From: Hymenopellis radicata
Lineage: Eukaryota; Basidiomycota; Agaricomycetes; Agaricales; Physalacriaceae
Reading direction: 5' to 3'
DNA: 64,000 bases
Assembly: GCA_015501595.1 (NCBI GenBank)
Contig: JADNRX010000079.1
Coordinates: 1 to 64,000, forward strand
This document shows, piece by piece, positions 33,573 through 43,431 of this stretch. Made by a program: the position numbers and the translations under genes. The stretch's first letter is position 1, and each line of letters opens with the position of its first letter. The notes beneath the pieces are model-generated. The model saw nothing but the letters and a program-made list of their open reading frames with translations. It was not told the DNA's origin and ran no database searches.

Positions 33573-34095
33573 ATGCCTGCAGCCACCGCCTTATTCCACT
33601 CCTACTTGACCGCGGCATCCGCCCTTGACTGGGACACAGTGCTGGCGTTGTTCACAGATGACTTTGAGTTGACTATCAAACCGGCATCGGCGGGGATTCC
33701 TGTTCAGGCGAAGTCCCAGCTTTTGGAGACTCTGGAACAGAGTGTTAGTAAGTGGTTCGCGCCCGGAGCGTTGAAGGTACGGACTCGCCTCGTAAATCAT
33801 CTTTGCTTTCCTGACGTGGGTTTTTCAGTTCACAGTCCACGAAGTCTACGAGACCAAATCTGAGAACAGAATCATCGCTCACGTAGGTCTGGTTCGCTGT
33901 CTAGGTCTAGACGATACTGATGATGTTGTGCAGGTGAATTCGGACGGCACGTCGAAGCTGGGAACGCCGTGGCATAACGAATATATGTTCATTGTTGAGG
34001 TTGAAGGGGAGAAGATCAGGAGGATCACCGAGTTTATGGATAGCGGGTTTGTGAAAAGCTTTGTCGAAGCGGAAGTGAAGGCATCTGGGGCGTAA
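33573..34095 (+). CDS. SnoaL-like (NTF2-fold) protein, right-arm copy
   Basis: Exon 1 (33573-33776, 68 codons) and exon 2 (33829-34095) flank a 52-bp intron. The product shows the order helix, FTDDFELTIKP, LLETLEQ, FTVHEVYETKSENRIIAH, HNEYMFIVEVEGEKIRRITEF. Fungal relatives usually pass directly from the AH strand to a SDGTSKLG-like turn. This favours removing an additional in-frame 51-bp intron (33883-33933, GTAGGT...TGCAG), which would give 139 residues. It is likely a cytosolic small enzyme or binding protein with unknown ligand. The neighbouring HMG-box gene converges on it from the minus strand. Confidence 0.75.
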
Positions 34096-34428
34096 AGCCT
34101 AGGCGGAGACGACACTGAACTGTGGCTCAAGAGCGAAGTATCTACTTCAGTTCAATCCAATCGACGTCTTCATAAACCCCTCTTCGTCGGGGACTGAGAG
34201 GCATCCTGTATGACATCCAACTTCTGCATTTGTGAAACTTGAGGGTTTCATAATGGGGTGATAACTGAGTATATGAAGTACAACGAAGCAAGTACACGAC
34301 AAAGATATAGGACAGCGGGGTATCATAAATGAGCAGCATACATAACCAGGTATTTCATAGTCCAAGAAGGTAAATAGCTCGACGGTGAAAGGCACAAAGG
34401 AATAGACAAACCAGTCACGATACCCGGT

Positions 34429-35131
34429 CTACTCGGCATCCATAGCCAAGTCGAGCTCGGTGTTCAGATCAGCAAGTCCGTTGGTCTCGAAAGATTCGAA
34501 GAGATAAGGAGCGACTTCTGCAATCTAAATACCACACATGAATGAGAACCATGTCGATAATATCAAAGAGAGGAAAGGAACGCACGTCGTATGAACTGAA
34601 CAAGTCGTTCGCAAGATCAACTCCATCGAAAGCGGCGCTCATTTCGTCAGCGTAGCCGTAGTGGTGCGCATGGTAGTCTTGGTGGATAGGTTGCACTGGG
34701 GCTAAGACGCTCGGCGCGGGCGCGGTGAAGGTGAAAGGAGTGGTATGGTTGACTGGCATCACGGATGCGATCAACGTGCGTCTCGTCTCATGCGATGTCT
34801 GCACCTGCGGCTCTCCCTTCGGCTGTGGCTTGAACTCGTAATCAGGATACATCTCCTTGTGCAACGCCCTTGCAGCCTCTTGAGCATCGAAGAACGGACC
34901 ACGCTCATCTGCTGCGAGAGTTTGCCAAACTGCGCCCGCTCCGATAGGCGGCAGTTGATAATACTTTTTGAAGATCACAAACGCGTTCGCTGCGCGCGGA
35001 ATTTCGCCGTGGACGGGATCGACATGCGTGTCCTTCATGTACTGCAGGATGAAATCCTTCGCAGACATGGCTGGAGCAGGAGCGAAAGGCGTTGTAGCCG
35101 CGAACTGGGAAACTGTCGTGGATGAGGCCAT
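34429..35131 (-). CDS. HMG-box (MATA_HMG-like) transcription factor, intact right-arm copy
   Basis: Two exons (34586-35131 and 34429-34524) separated by a 61-bp intron encode 213 residues. The HMG box spans about residues 44-103. It opens IPRAANAFVIFKKYYQLPP, compare the RPPNAFILF start of fungal boxes, and continues with AVWQTLAADERGPFFDAQEAARALHKEMYPDYEF. HMG boxes bend DNA at AT-rich sites; in fungi this subgroup includes mating and development regulators. The C-terminal half is rich in Pro, Thr and Ala with a His-rich patch, as in an activation domain. The ATG at 35131 was chosen; an in-frame ATG at 35176 would add 15 residues. The left copy is frameshifted. Nothing in the window shows it to be a mating locus. 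Confidence 0.8.
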
Positions 35132-35184
35132 GGAAGTTTCGTTGTGGTTGGGGAATATCTGTAGAGGGAGTGGCAACGTTCGTG

Positions 35185-36730
35185 GTTGTGAGTGAGAGCC
35201 AAAGGTGTCGACAAAGGCCTACAATAAATGAGTTTTGGTCACGTGCGCGTCCACCCAGCTGGTTTGGACTGTCCACAGGCATTGCCCGGAACAATGGATA
35301 GACGAAGCACTGCGTTAGGGTTATGTGGCACCATTGATAATATAACAAAACTTACAGCGCCATCCACGGGGACAATGCACTGCCATCAAGAAGTGTGGCG
35401 TTGCAGAAACGAGAACACGCCGAAAGAATCAAGACTAGGACACGGGTTTACGATCGGAAAAATTTATGCAACAGAAAAAGGTTAATCGTGCCAGGCGTGA
35501 ATTTGTACAAGCCGTCTGTTCAGACGTACACAGACCAAAGAAGGGACAGATAGAAAATCACGGCGAAACGTTATGAGGAGCCGTCGCAGTCAGTAAGGGT
35601 CAATCTTGGCGACTAGACCAAGCGAGCATTCCTTCGTATATCGGGATTAAATCAAGTGTGTGTGTGCATCGGTAACTTGCAAGACGCGTTCATTTCTGGT
35701 GTCAGTTGGGATTCGACTCGGCCGTTAGCTCCACGGAAAGATGACTTTAGAGAGCTTTCAGCAAAGCTGCTAGGCAGTATTGAGGGACAGCGTTACACAG
35801 ATTCATGGTGGACACTGCATAGAGTAAGTTCTTTAGCATCAGCCCAGGATGTCCACGAGAATTCTTCGATGAGCTACGGGCTTCACCCAGAGTGCAAGAT
35901 GAGATATACACGAGCGCCGAGCGCGAGACATAGCAGGGTTAAAGGTTTTCGAAAAAAAGGCTATGCTGCCTGAAAGTCAGTGATAACGCGCCCTCGACGT
36001 GTTCAAATAGAGTAGCGCTCATCGCACATACCATACTTTGGGCTTTCTACCCTTCAACTTGGGGAAAGCTGGGTGGATACAGAAGCTGCTGGTCAGAATC
36101 CAGATTTTAGTACTGACAGTGATGGTCCGGAAGCAAGGTACTTACCTGGTTACCAATTTCGGAGGCGAAAGCTAGTCGGTCGTGCAGGGTTTGTATCTTC
36201 GGTTCCTCTTGTAGAGGAAGCTCGGGCCACAGAAGAGAGCTGTAAACTCATTTACCCCCGTCCATTGTGGGGCGAATGGGTGCGACGTAGGCGTAGGACC
36301 AATGAGCCTTTCTCGCAGTCCGATAGGCATCAAGTTTTGGGGTATAAGGCTTACCCTCAACGGTGCTGTAAAATACGTCGAATTCCTTCGCAAAAGAGAA
36401 GAAGTACAAGCTGGTTAATTTAACAGTCCGTGCTTGGTCCAAGCTTGGTGCTGGCGGAAGCTGAGTTCGGCCCGGGCCGATAATCGAGAGTCCGATGACT
36501 CCGAAAACGACTTGCTTTATACTACGATCTCAATGGAATCTCTAGCAACTCGCGGAGAGCTGTCGTCGTCGCCATCGACGACGAGAAGAATGGCTTTCTT
36601 TACTACGAATGCTCCACTTTGACAGGATTCCGCGTCCAACTGTGATGGATTTTCGACGCACAGACGGAATCCGCGAGCGTCTCCAAGATGCAGACACAAC
36701 ATGCCCAACACGGTCACCATTTACGGCTAA
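35185..36730. other. no supported gene; arm sequence
   Basis: Open frames exist on both strands (for example 35656-35973, +) but lack recognisable motifs, and no homologous frame is kept clearly in the left arm. It contains the empty target sites of the two left-arm MITEs. Confidence 0.4.
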
Positions 36731-36739
36731 GGAGTGCAG

Positions 36740-36745
36740 TATAAA
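36740..36745 (+). promoter_or_regulatory. TATAAA box of the secreted Pro-rich protein gene
   Basis: TATAAA lies 121 bp upstream of the start codon at 36866. The left copy keeps the mirrored box near 3735-3740. Confidence 0.5.
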
Positions 36746-36865
36746 GAGGCCGGGACGCGCTACTATTCTTCATCAGGCCAGGCGCTTCATCACCCACATC
36801 TCCCCATTGTATTGGCCGGTCCAGTACACCAACCTTTCCACCAAACACACCTCTTTACTTTCATT

Positions 36866-38005
36866 ATGGGCTCTGCCAACGTGGTATTTGTCCTCCTTGC
36901 CCTAACGCTGGCCTCGCATGCGTTACCCATGGAGGACCGCTGTCACTTGCCTGCCCATCTGCGACCGCTTAGCTGCGATTCACAGGTATGTGCTTATTAT
37001 ACGCGCCCACCACTATCGCCCTAAATGATCTCTTTAGAATGACAAGCGGCAGGCTGGCTTTGAAAATGCCGTTCCCGGCCTCGGGAAGGGTATCAAGCTG
37101 CCCAAGACGAAGAACAGGCACCCTCCTCCCACTACCAGGAAGCCCCCGCCTCCTCCCACTACCAGGAAGTCCCCGCCTCCTCCCACTACCAGGAAGTCCC
37201 CGCCTCCTCCCACTACCAGGAAGTCCCCGCCTCCTCCCACTACCAAGAAGCCCCCGCCCCCTTCCACTACCAAGAATACACCACCCGAAACCGATCGCCC
37301 TGCCTCTTCCATCACCAAAGCCACGCCAACTAAAACCAGTTCGCCGTCAGCTACGAAAGCTACTACGCAGACAGGTTCCCCATCTGCTTCTGGAAGTCCC
37401 AAGACCGAATCGCCCAGCTCGACTAAGAGCGGTGCGCAGTCCAGCAAGACTGGTGCACCCAGCTCCACTAAGGCCGACTCGCCTTCCGGCACGCTTACCA
37501 GTGCGAACCCAGATGTTACCGCTGACGTCCCGAGCACGGGTTGGAAACCAAAACTTGATGCAGCTGGAAAGGTCATTGGATATTTCTTGGACGGCACGAA
37601 CACCGTCATGACCGTTGTACGTTTCTTCCTTTTTCGCTGTCTAGTGTGCGATGTTTACATTCTCTTGATTATAGCTGGAATATAACAAGAAGTATGGAGG
37701 AGGCGGCGAGTCATTGAGCGCTGAACCGTCTGGGACTTTGAGCGTTGATCCTAACGCGACCATCGACCCGGAAGATGGCGCTAGCGTTACTGCTGCAACG
37801 GAAGGAGAACCCAGCGCCACTGCTGAAGCGGGAGGCGCTACTGGTAATCCTGATACAGTACCAGGCGGAGGAGACACAGTCGAACGTCGTGCTTGGAAAG
37901 ACCTCCAAGAGCTGGTGAGTGTACGACGTAGTTTCTTCGTTTGCGTTGCTAATGTTGGTTTGACAGTTTGAGAAATTTGGGCATGGAAAGATCCCGACTC
38001 TGTAA
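36866..38005 (+). CDS. secreted Pro/Thr/Ser-rich repeat protein (extensin-like)
   Basis: Four exons (36866-36985, 37038-37616, 37675-37914, 37967-38005), all joined in phase 0, encode 325 residues. A signal peptide (about residues 1-20, core VVFVLLALTLASHALP) precedes a short Cys-containing segment, then PPPPTTRKS repeats, a Ser/Thr/Lys-rich stretch (heavily O-glycosylatable) and a conserved block around KPKLDAAGKVIGYFLDG. An acidic Gly-rich tail ends FEKFGHGKIPTL. It is likely a cell-wall or extracellular protein. It has no enzymatic motif, and the Cys content is too low for a hydrophobin. The left copy has one repeat unit fewer and is frameshifted. Confidence 0.75.
37118..37270 (+). repeat. 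27-bp coding minisatellite
   Basis: About five to six units of CCTCCCACTACCAGGAAGTC-type sequence encode the nine-residue Pro/Thr/Arg/Lys repeat. Confidence 0.8.
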
Positions 38006-38120
38006 ACATGTCGGTCAACGTGTAGACTCTTGATTAACTGTCCTTTCCTTTGCATTCCAATTGGTATTGACATTCAAGTGTAATGGTCTGTCGTTACCGC
38101 GCCAGCGATTCCAGTTTTGG

Positions 38121-38132
38121 GGTTAGGGTTAC
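38121..38132. repeat. telomere-like 12-mer GGTTAGGGTTAC
   Basis: Located between the Pro-rich gene and the divergent coiled-coil copy; mirrored at 2395. Confidence 0.7.
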
Positions 38133-38181
38133 ATCATCTTCTGTATGATGCAGGTAATCTGTCCTTTTTTCCTGTTAAAGC

Positions 38182-38920
38182 GTGCCCTTCGACCCATTCG
38201 ACCTTCACGATCTTGCTGACCTCACCGACGCTTATGCTTTGGCCGGGACAGATGACTTAGACAGGCCTCAGCACTTTGATAGCAAGGAAGACATAAAAGT
38301 GCAACCAAGGACCTCGTATAGACAGTACGCCGCTTCACTCCCCCCTTTACCATGTCCTGAGCTTTGTATAGAACACCATGCGTACCGTACTCGGCCTGCA
38401 GCCACGAATCCCCCAGGACTCCTGCTCAGCGAGGACTAACCAAACAGGACAGGGTTCCTCTGGACCGACAAGCGTCGATTTTCTCGTGTTCCGGTGATCC
38501 ATCACCCGAGCCGTGGAACGTACGCGTCCGGGTTCCGACATATCGCTATACTTGAATCGGTGGCTACGAATACCACCCGCCGGGCAGCCCCTCTTGACCT
38601 CTCGGACATCATCAAAAGCGTCGCCATTTAGCCTTGTGGTCTGGATGCGCCAACTACACGATGAGAACAAGGATCTTCGAGCAAGGAACGATGAATCGAG
38701 CAAGAGGTGGCTGATGCTGCGCCGACGATATGGGTGCTGGTGTTGAAGCAGAGGCTTCGTGATATGGAGTCGCGTTATAGAAGGGTGTGTAAAGAGAAAT
38801 AGATGCTCGTCGAGCATAATGCGGAGCTGGATGGAGGTGGTGATGAGGTTTGTCTTTTGTCTTTACATGGTGACTAGGGCTTACCTTTATTGGACAGATG
38901 AGTATGATGTGGGCGCGGCT
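38182..38920 (+). pseudogene. divergent coiled-coil gene copy, right arm, decayed
   Basis: Pieces in three frames match the coiled-coil family: PLDRQASIFS, the tract around DENKDLRARNDE, and a last-exon start ATGAGTATGATG at about 38897. Stops and indels separate them. A 5' segment beginning MPFDPFDLHDLADLTDAYAL is open for 85 codons but joins no recognisable protein. Mirrored at 1836-2300. Confidence 0.55.
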
Positions 38921-39111
38921 TAATTGCCGCTTCATGTTTTGATTACTAGGTCGCTTTCATTCAGGCTTTAGCTCCGAGTCCTCGACTAGACGCATTTTGA
39001 GCGCCACTTGGGTTCCGCGCACCATCTCCCCAGCCGTCGTCAAAGTGCGGTACACATGGATTCTTTTGACTGCACGGAACCTCGGAACGGTCAACGTTCC
39101 AGCAATCGCCA

Positions 39112-39240
39112 ATGAATTCGATTCCCGACGTAGCGCGCCGTATTCTTGAAACCGCTGCGCTCCTTGATAGGTTGGATGCAACGCGACTTGTCTGGACCTC
39201 GAAAGCAGTACATAGATGGCAAGTTCCCGTAATTGTGTAA
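39112..39240 (+). pseudogene. F-box-like N-terminal fragment
   Basis: A 42-residue frame starting MNSIPDVARRILETAALLDR and continuing DATRLVWTSKAVHRW resembles the N-terminal F-box of Agaricomycete families (proline, hydrophobic spacing, then a Ser-Lys-x-Val-x-x-Trp ending). It stops soon after. Homology to the left arm resumes around 39230, with the left arm lacking this part. It is probably a truncated gene, with the hAT-like element inserted 150 bp downstream. Confidence 0.35.
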
Positions 39241-39388
39241 CTCTAAACCAGTTCCCTAACAGACCTCATAGGAAGGCCAAAATTCTATGCACAATCATTG
39301 CCGCACTGGCACATATTGGTTTCTGTCGGCTTGTGGATTGGAATTGAAGGATACTTCTTTGTTTCCTACACATGCATGCTGGCTACAG

Positions 39389-40113
39389 CAAGGGGTACCC
39401 AGCACTCTAATCGACCGGGCCAACTAGGTGGTGGTGGGTGGGTAGTCGAGTCCGCGGGGTCCTGAAAAACACAGCCACGAAGGTTTTCTGCTGCAAAGTT
39501 TGTAACTTCATGTACACCACATAAAATAATATATTTTACCTGGCCAATGTCTTCAGAATGCGAATAAATGTAGTTCCCCATACTAATATCAATAATTCTG
39601 GTGCAGCAGAGCGAAGGGTGCGCTGAATTCACGAAGTCTGTTGGCTCTTGACCCGAATTGGGCAATAGCGAGACGCGTGAGCAGCTTGCTATGCGCGCAG
39701 TTCCCAACGCAGCCGCACAGCGTCTTACTGAGCATTCCTCCCAAGCACATCTTAGCAAAGTGGCTGTTGAACGATATCTCCTAACTGGCTTGTATGGTAA
39801 CCTGAGTGTACCGTTACTTGTGCAGCAGAGCATTGCTCCGTCATGCTCACTGCTCACTTATCTTTGACATCATTTGCTTGATGTGTTCTTTCTCGAATCT
39901 CTCTGCGATAAAGTGGCGCTCTCTACACGAGACCGCAATCTGCGCAGAGGTGCGGACGCGCCATCGGATGGAGGCAATAACATTTGATGGTACGCATGAA
40001 CAGGCACAGAAAATTACCATAAACTGGTGGTGGTGGGTAGGTCGAGTTCTCGGGGTCCTGCCACTCTATTTCGTGTAGTCAGATTCTTGGATTAGAGTTC
40101 TGGGTACCCCTTG
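39389..40113. mobile_element. hAT-like non-autonomous element with 8-bp target duplication
   Basis: The 725-bp element is flanked by GGCTACAG at 39381-39388 and 40114-40121. The terminal inverted repeats match over 24 bp with one mismatch (CAAGGGG... with a shared CTCTAATC). The left arm lacks it. Subterminal direct repeats GGTGGTGGTGGGT...GGGGTCCTG lie at 39430 and 40026. The 8-bp duplication supports hAT. No transposase domain was recognised in its frames. Confidence 0.8.
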
Positions 40114-40150
40114 GGCTACAGAACAAGTTTATAGTTTGGGAGTCCGATAG

Positions 40151-40162
40151 GGTTAGGGTTAC
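40151..40162. repeat. telomere-like 12-mer GGTTAGGGTTAC
   Basis: Follows the hAT-like element; the mirrored left-arm site (1626-1640) is a degenerate version. Confidence 0.65.
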
Positions 40163-41119
40163 ACCCCTGTTACCAACAACCATCTCACCATTTTATGTCT
40201 TATGGCTCCTGTTTGCAGACTCGAGCCAGCCAATGGATTAGATGTGGAGGGATTGAACGATTAACAAGTCCCCAAAGTCATGCCTTCAGAGAAACGGAGA
40301 AAAACGAGACAGAACGGTAGAGACTCCACGCGGAGGGTACGGGCCACTCTCTCATTTCTCGTCTTGCTTATTAGGCAGAGCATCCAACACGCCCTCACGA
40401 ATCGTTCCACGACAAGAGGTCGCTTCCCAACAATCCTGGAAAACAGACGGGCAAAGAACGTGGGCGTACGTCCGACGGACTAGGAAGGAATCCCTTGTGT
40501 GGGAGAGTGCGTCACGCATATCGCGGGACTGTCAGCGCGCGTGCGCCCGGTGAACGTGAATTTACTGCAGGGAATACACCTTGATAGGGTTCTGGAGCAG
40601 AAGCAGCGACAGCCATCTAGCAAGAATAAGGGAATGAGGAGAGGTTTCAATTTTATGAGTGGTAAGCATGATTCATCTAGGTAGTGTTTGTTTACTTACA
40701 TCCCGTCTGCAGCGCTCATATTCGTTACCCATTTTTGTCGCGTCTGCCATCGTCGTAGTACTATGCACGTAATGCATATTTGCAGATGACTAGTATCTCG
40801 ATCCTGAGAAAGTGTCGACCGGTGGCCGCGAGGCGTGGGCAGAGTGAGTGGTGAGGATGCCACTTATCGCAGATAAACGCTGAGGGTCAAAGTGACAATG
40901 ACAAAGTCTAATTCGTCTTCGAGTCGATATCGTTGCCCGTATTATGTAAACGCGAGTCCATAAACATCGCTTTGGGGCGTTGTTGACGCGTTGGTCCATT
41001 CAGGAACTTTCTCATGAACGCCAAATGATCGGCAAATGCCGCATACAAAAACGCTGTTCTCAACTGCCATCATTGACTGTCTAACAGGATCTTCCACCGT
41101 CAAGGAGGAGGTAGCAAAC
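40163..41119. other. no supported gene; arm sequence upstream of the F-box gene
   Basis: Mirrors 601-1625. Short frames only; presumably includes the F-box gene promoter. Confidence 0.45.
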
Positions 41120-42454
41120 ATGAAATGGAAGTGGCATAGGAAGTCGTCCGTACGAGAAAGTGGCTATGATCCGACTCCTTCAAGGTAGCGTGCCTCTCTG
41201 ATTCGCCCACCCTCTCTCAGTTCTCTGCTCCAGGAGCGCTATCCATCCAGATCGCAATCCGTTGCCACAGGAGCTGATCAATCAAATCGTCGATGATCTG
41301 GTGGAAAAGGATGCGAAGGATAACTTGACTCGATCGTGTCGCGAAGATCTATTATCATGTTCTGTAACCTCGCGCTCATTCCGCGCCCAAACCATCCAAT
41401 ATCTCTTCCGCACGGTCGATCCGCAGATGACGCTTACCACTCATGCATACTACGCCGAGTTCCTTGATATCTTGTCATATTCTCCTCACATTGCGCGTAG
41501 TTACCGCGCCCTACGCATCCGTGACGCGTTTCCCCCAATCCATTGTCAAGAAGTAGCAGCCCAAACACTTTCCTTACTCATAAACGTCTCAGAAATCGAA
41601 GTAATGGACACCAAAGGCTTCTGGGACATAGGGATTGGGCAATGGTCGACTGCGATTCGCGCAGCGCTCGCAGCTTTGCCCATCGCGAGGATATCTTTTG
41701 AAGATGTCGATTTCCCTGGTGTAGACGATTTTGTTCACCTTGTTTTGGATTGCTTTCCAAGGGTGGAGTATCTCTATTTTCACAGGGTTAGCGAGGGCCC
41801 AAGAATCGCGTGGCGTTTGGAGCCGGATGTTCAACGGCAGACTCTCCGACGCTCTGTTATCTCAAGGAGATCATACATCGCTCATCGCCTACTCCAGACC
41901 TATTAGCAGCTCTTGGGCGGGCCGTGTGGGAAAAGTGGCGCGTCTTGAGACGTTGGACATGTATGACGCGCAAATTGATAGCGTGTCTCTTGCCGGGTTT
42001 TTAGGAAGCTTGTCTCTCCGAACGCTCCATATGCCGATGTATGTTCAGAGTGGTAAGCGATCATGAGTGACCGCGCTCTCTGGGTCTAATTCAGTGGTTT
42101 CCAGGACCCGTACCGTGCCCATTTACGAGCCTAGAGACATTGACACTCTCTTTCCGAAATTTCACCTGGCTCTTAAGCTCGATTCCACTGCTTCCCGAAG
42201 GCGCATCACGCTTGAGGACTATTGTCATCCGTAACGATCCACCCTTTCAGACAGGATGGAATCTTGATGAAAGTGCATGTTGGCAACATTTTGATGATCT
42301 TGCTGCTTCGTATTTGAATGCATTGACGACGGTACAGATGGAGAGTTATCGTGAACCGTTGATCACTTGGATCAGGATTAATTGCTTGCGCCTCGCGGAG
42401 CGTGGGGTCTTTCAATGGATAGTAGATCCATGGGAACAGTGGAGGTATATGTGA
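41120..42454 (+). CDS. F-box-like protein with LRR-like tail, right-arm copy
   Basis: Exon 1 (41120-41184) encodes a basic leader. A 49-bp intron (41185-41233) is followed by RSAIHPDRNPLPQELINQIV, the F-box-like start. Leucine-rich strands follow (PHIARSYRALRIRD, NVSEIEVMDTKGFWD, RLETLDMYDAQIDSVSLAG). The last exon, from about 42104 after a GTAAGC...TTCCAG intron, gives CPFTSLETLTLSFRNFTWL and ends at 42454. Between about 41790 and 41945 the coding frame changes twice without clear introns, so the middle is unresolved or damaged. It is a likely SCF adaptor; the target is unknown. The 5' half is duplicated at 1-600. Confidence 0.6.
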
Positions 42455-43119
42455 GCACTTCAAGTTCAACAGCGGACAGTTTAAGACTAAGTATACTAGT
42501 CTATGTAATTGTTCTCGAGCGATACGTTGTAAATAGATGCTCCATTTCCGCCTAATTCGTCCCTTCCTTCGCCTTTGACTTCAGTCTAGCTCCTTTCTGA
42601 ATTAGCGAAGGATAAGGTGATCTTGTCGCTTCCAGTGGCGTCAGTGCTTGTACTTATTCAGTTGCGGCGTCGACGGCGACCTGCTTCTTCAAACCTGTGA
42701 TCACATTCGCCACGTCCATATTAACTTACTATGGCCTATCCAAGGCCTATCTGAAGGGAGTCGTGCGCGGCGGTAATTGTACAGGGTCCGGCCGGGACTT
42801 CACGGCATAATTTCGGAATTATGTATTTGGTTCCTCCCGACTCCCAACCATCATCATCCCAATGAATATTCCACCTAGAGCGACAGACGCGTCGTCGTTG
42901 TCGCTAGCGACGGGTAGCACAGTTTCGACGACGACGAGCGCGGTATTAACGGAATTTCCAGTGCCAGCGACAAATCTCTGCTCGTATACGTGCCTTTGTG
43001 CGCCCAGCGATAGCGGACTATTATAGCGAGAGGTTGGCGCGAGGCTTCTGCTAAAAACTAGACCCTTCCTCGCCCACCTTTGTATCGGCTGGTTCAGTAC
43101 ATGCAACTTTGCCTGTCAT
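42455..43119. other. no supported gene
   Basis: Outside the visible inverted repeat. A near-palindrome CATAATTTCGGAATTATG lies near 42808. The frame around 42870-43025 is Ser/Thr-rich but has no start, splice or motif that would fix its strand. Confidence 0.35.
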
Positions 43120-43431
43120 ATGCCCCTTCACTACTGCCTTCGTTTGGGCTTCGCCCTCCTTGCTGCCGCCCTCGTGTCTAGTGAAGACGTACTGGCAGTG
43201 GCCATTAATGCCGAGTTACGCCCGCGCTTCTGTCAAATGGTATGCCCCCTCCGATAGCATTGCCCGTATACTTACGTGCCTGACGGTTCAAGCCTCGGTA
43301 TTCCAAGTCAACAGGAAGGGAGCTCGCCAAATACTCAGACCAGCACCCCGCCAAATGGTCCACGTGCTGGCCAGCCAAATGAACAGGTTCTGATTCGCCA
43401 AAGGGGCACGAACGAGACAGTCATCATTTGA
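43120..43431 (+). CDS. possible small secreted protein
   Basis: Exon 1 (43120-43239) encodes 40 residues with a convincing signal peptide (LRLGFALLAAALVSS). Using the acceptor CAACAG at 43314 gives exon 2 (43315-43431), in frame and rich in Pro, Asn, Thr and Gln, for 78 residues in total. A nearer acceptor at 43293 would give a shorter, different tail. No family is recognised. The length and signal peptide suggest an extracellular peptide; the splice model is tentative. Confidence 0.35.

Larger units (their letters stand above)
31905..41719. repeat. right arm of large inverted duplication
   Basis: Reverse complement of 1-9475. It is longer because of the hAT-like insertion (39389-40113) and about 250 bp of extra sequence at 38940-39230, and shorter where the left arm has its two MITEs. 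The match extends to at least 41719; its true end cannot be seen because the left arm leaves the window. Confidence 0.95.

Noticed and set aside
34429..35131. Mating-type (MAT) locus hypothesis for the HMG-box gene
   Set aside because: An HMG box alone is not diagnostic; no homeodomain pair, pheromone precursor or STE3-type receptor was recognised nearby.
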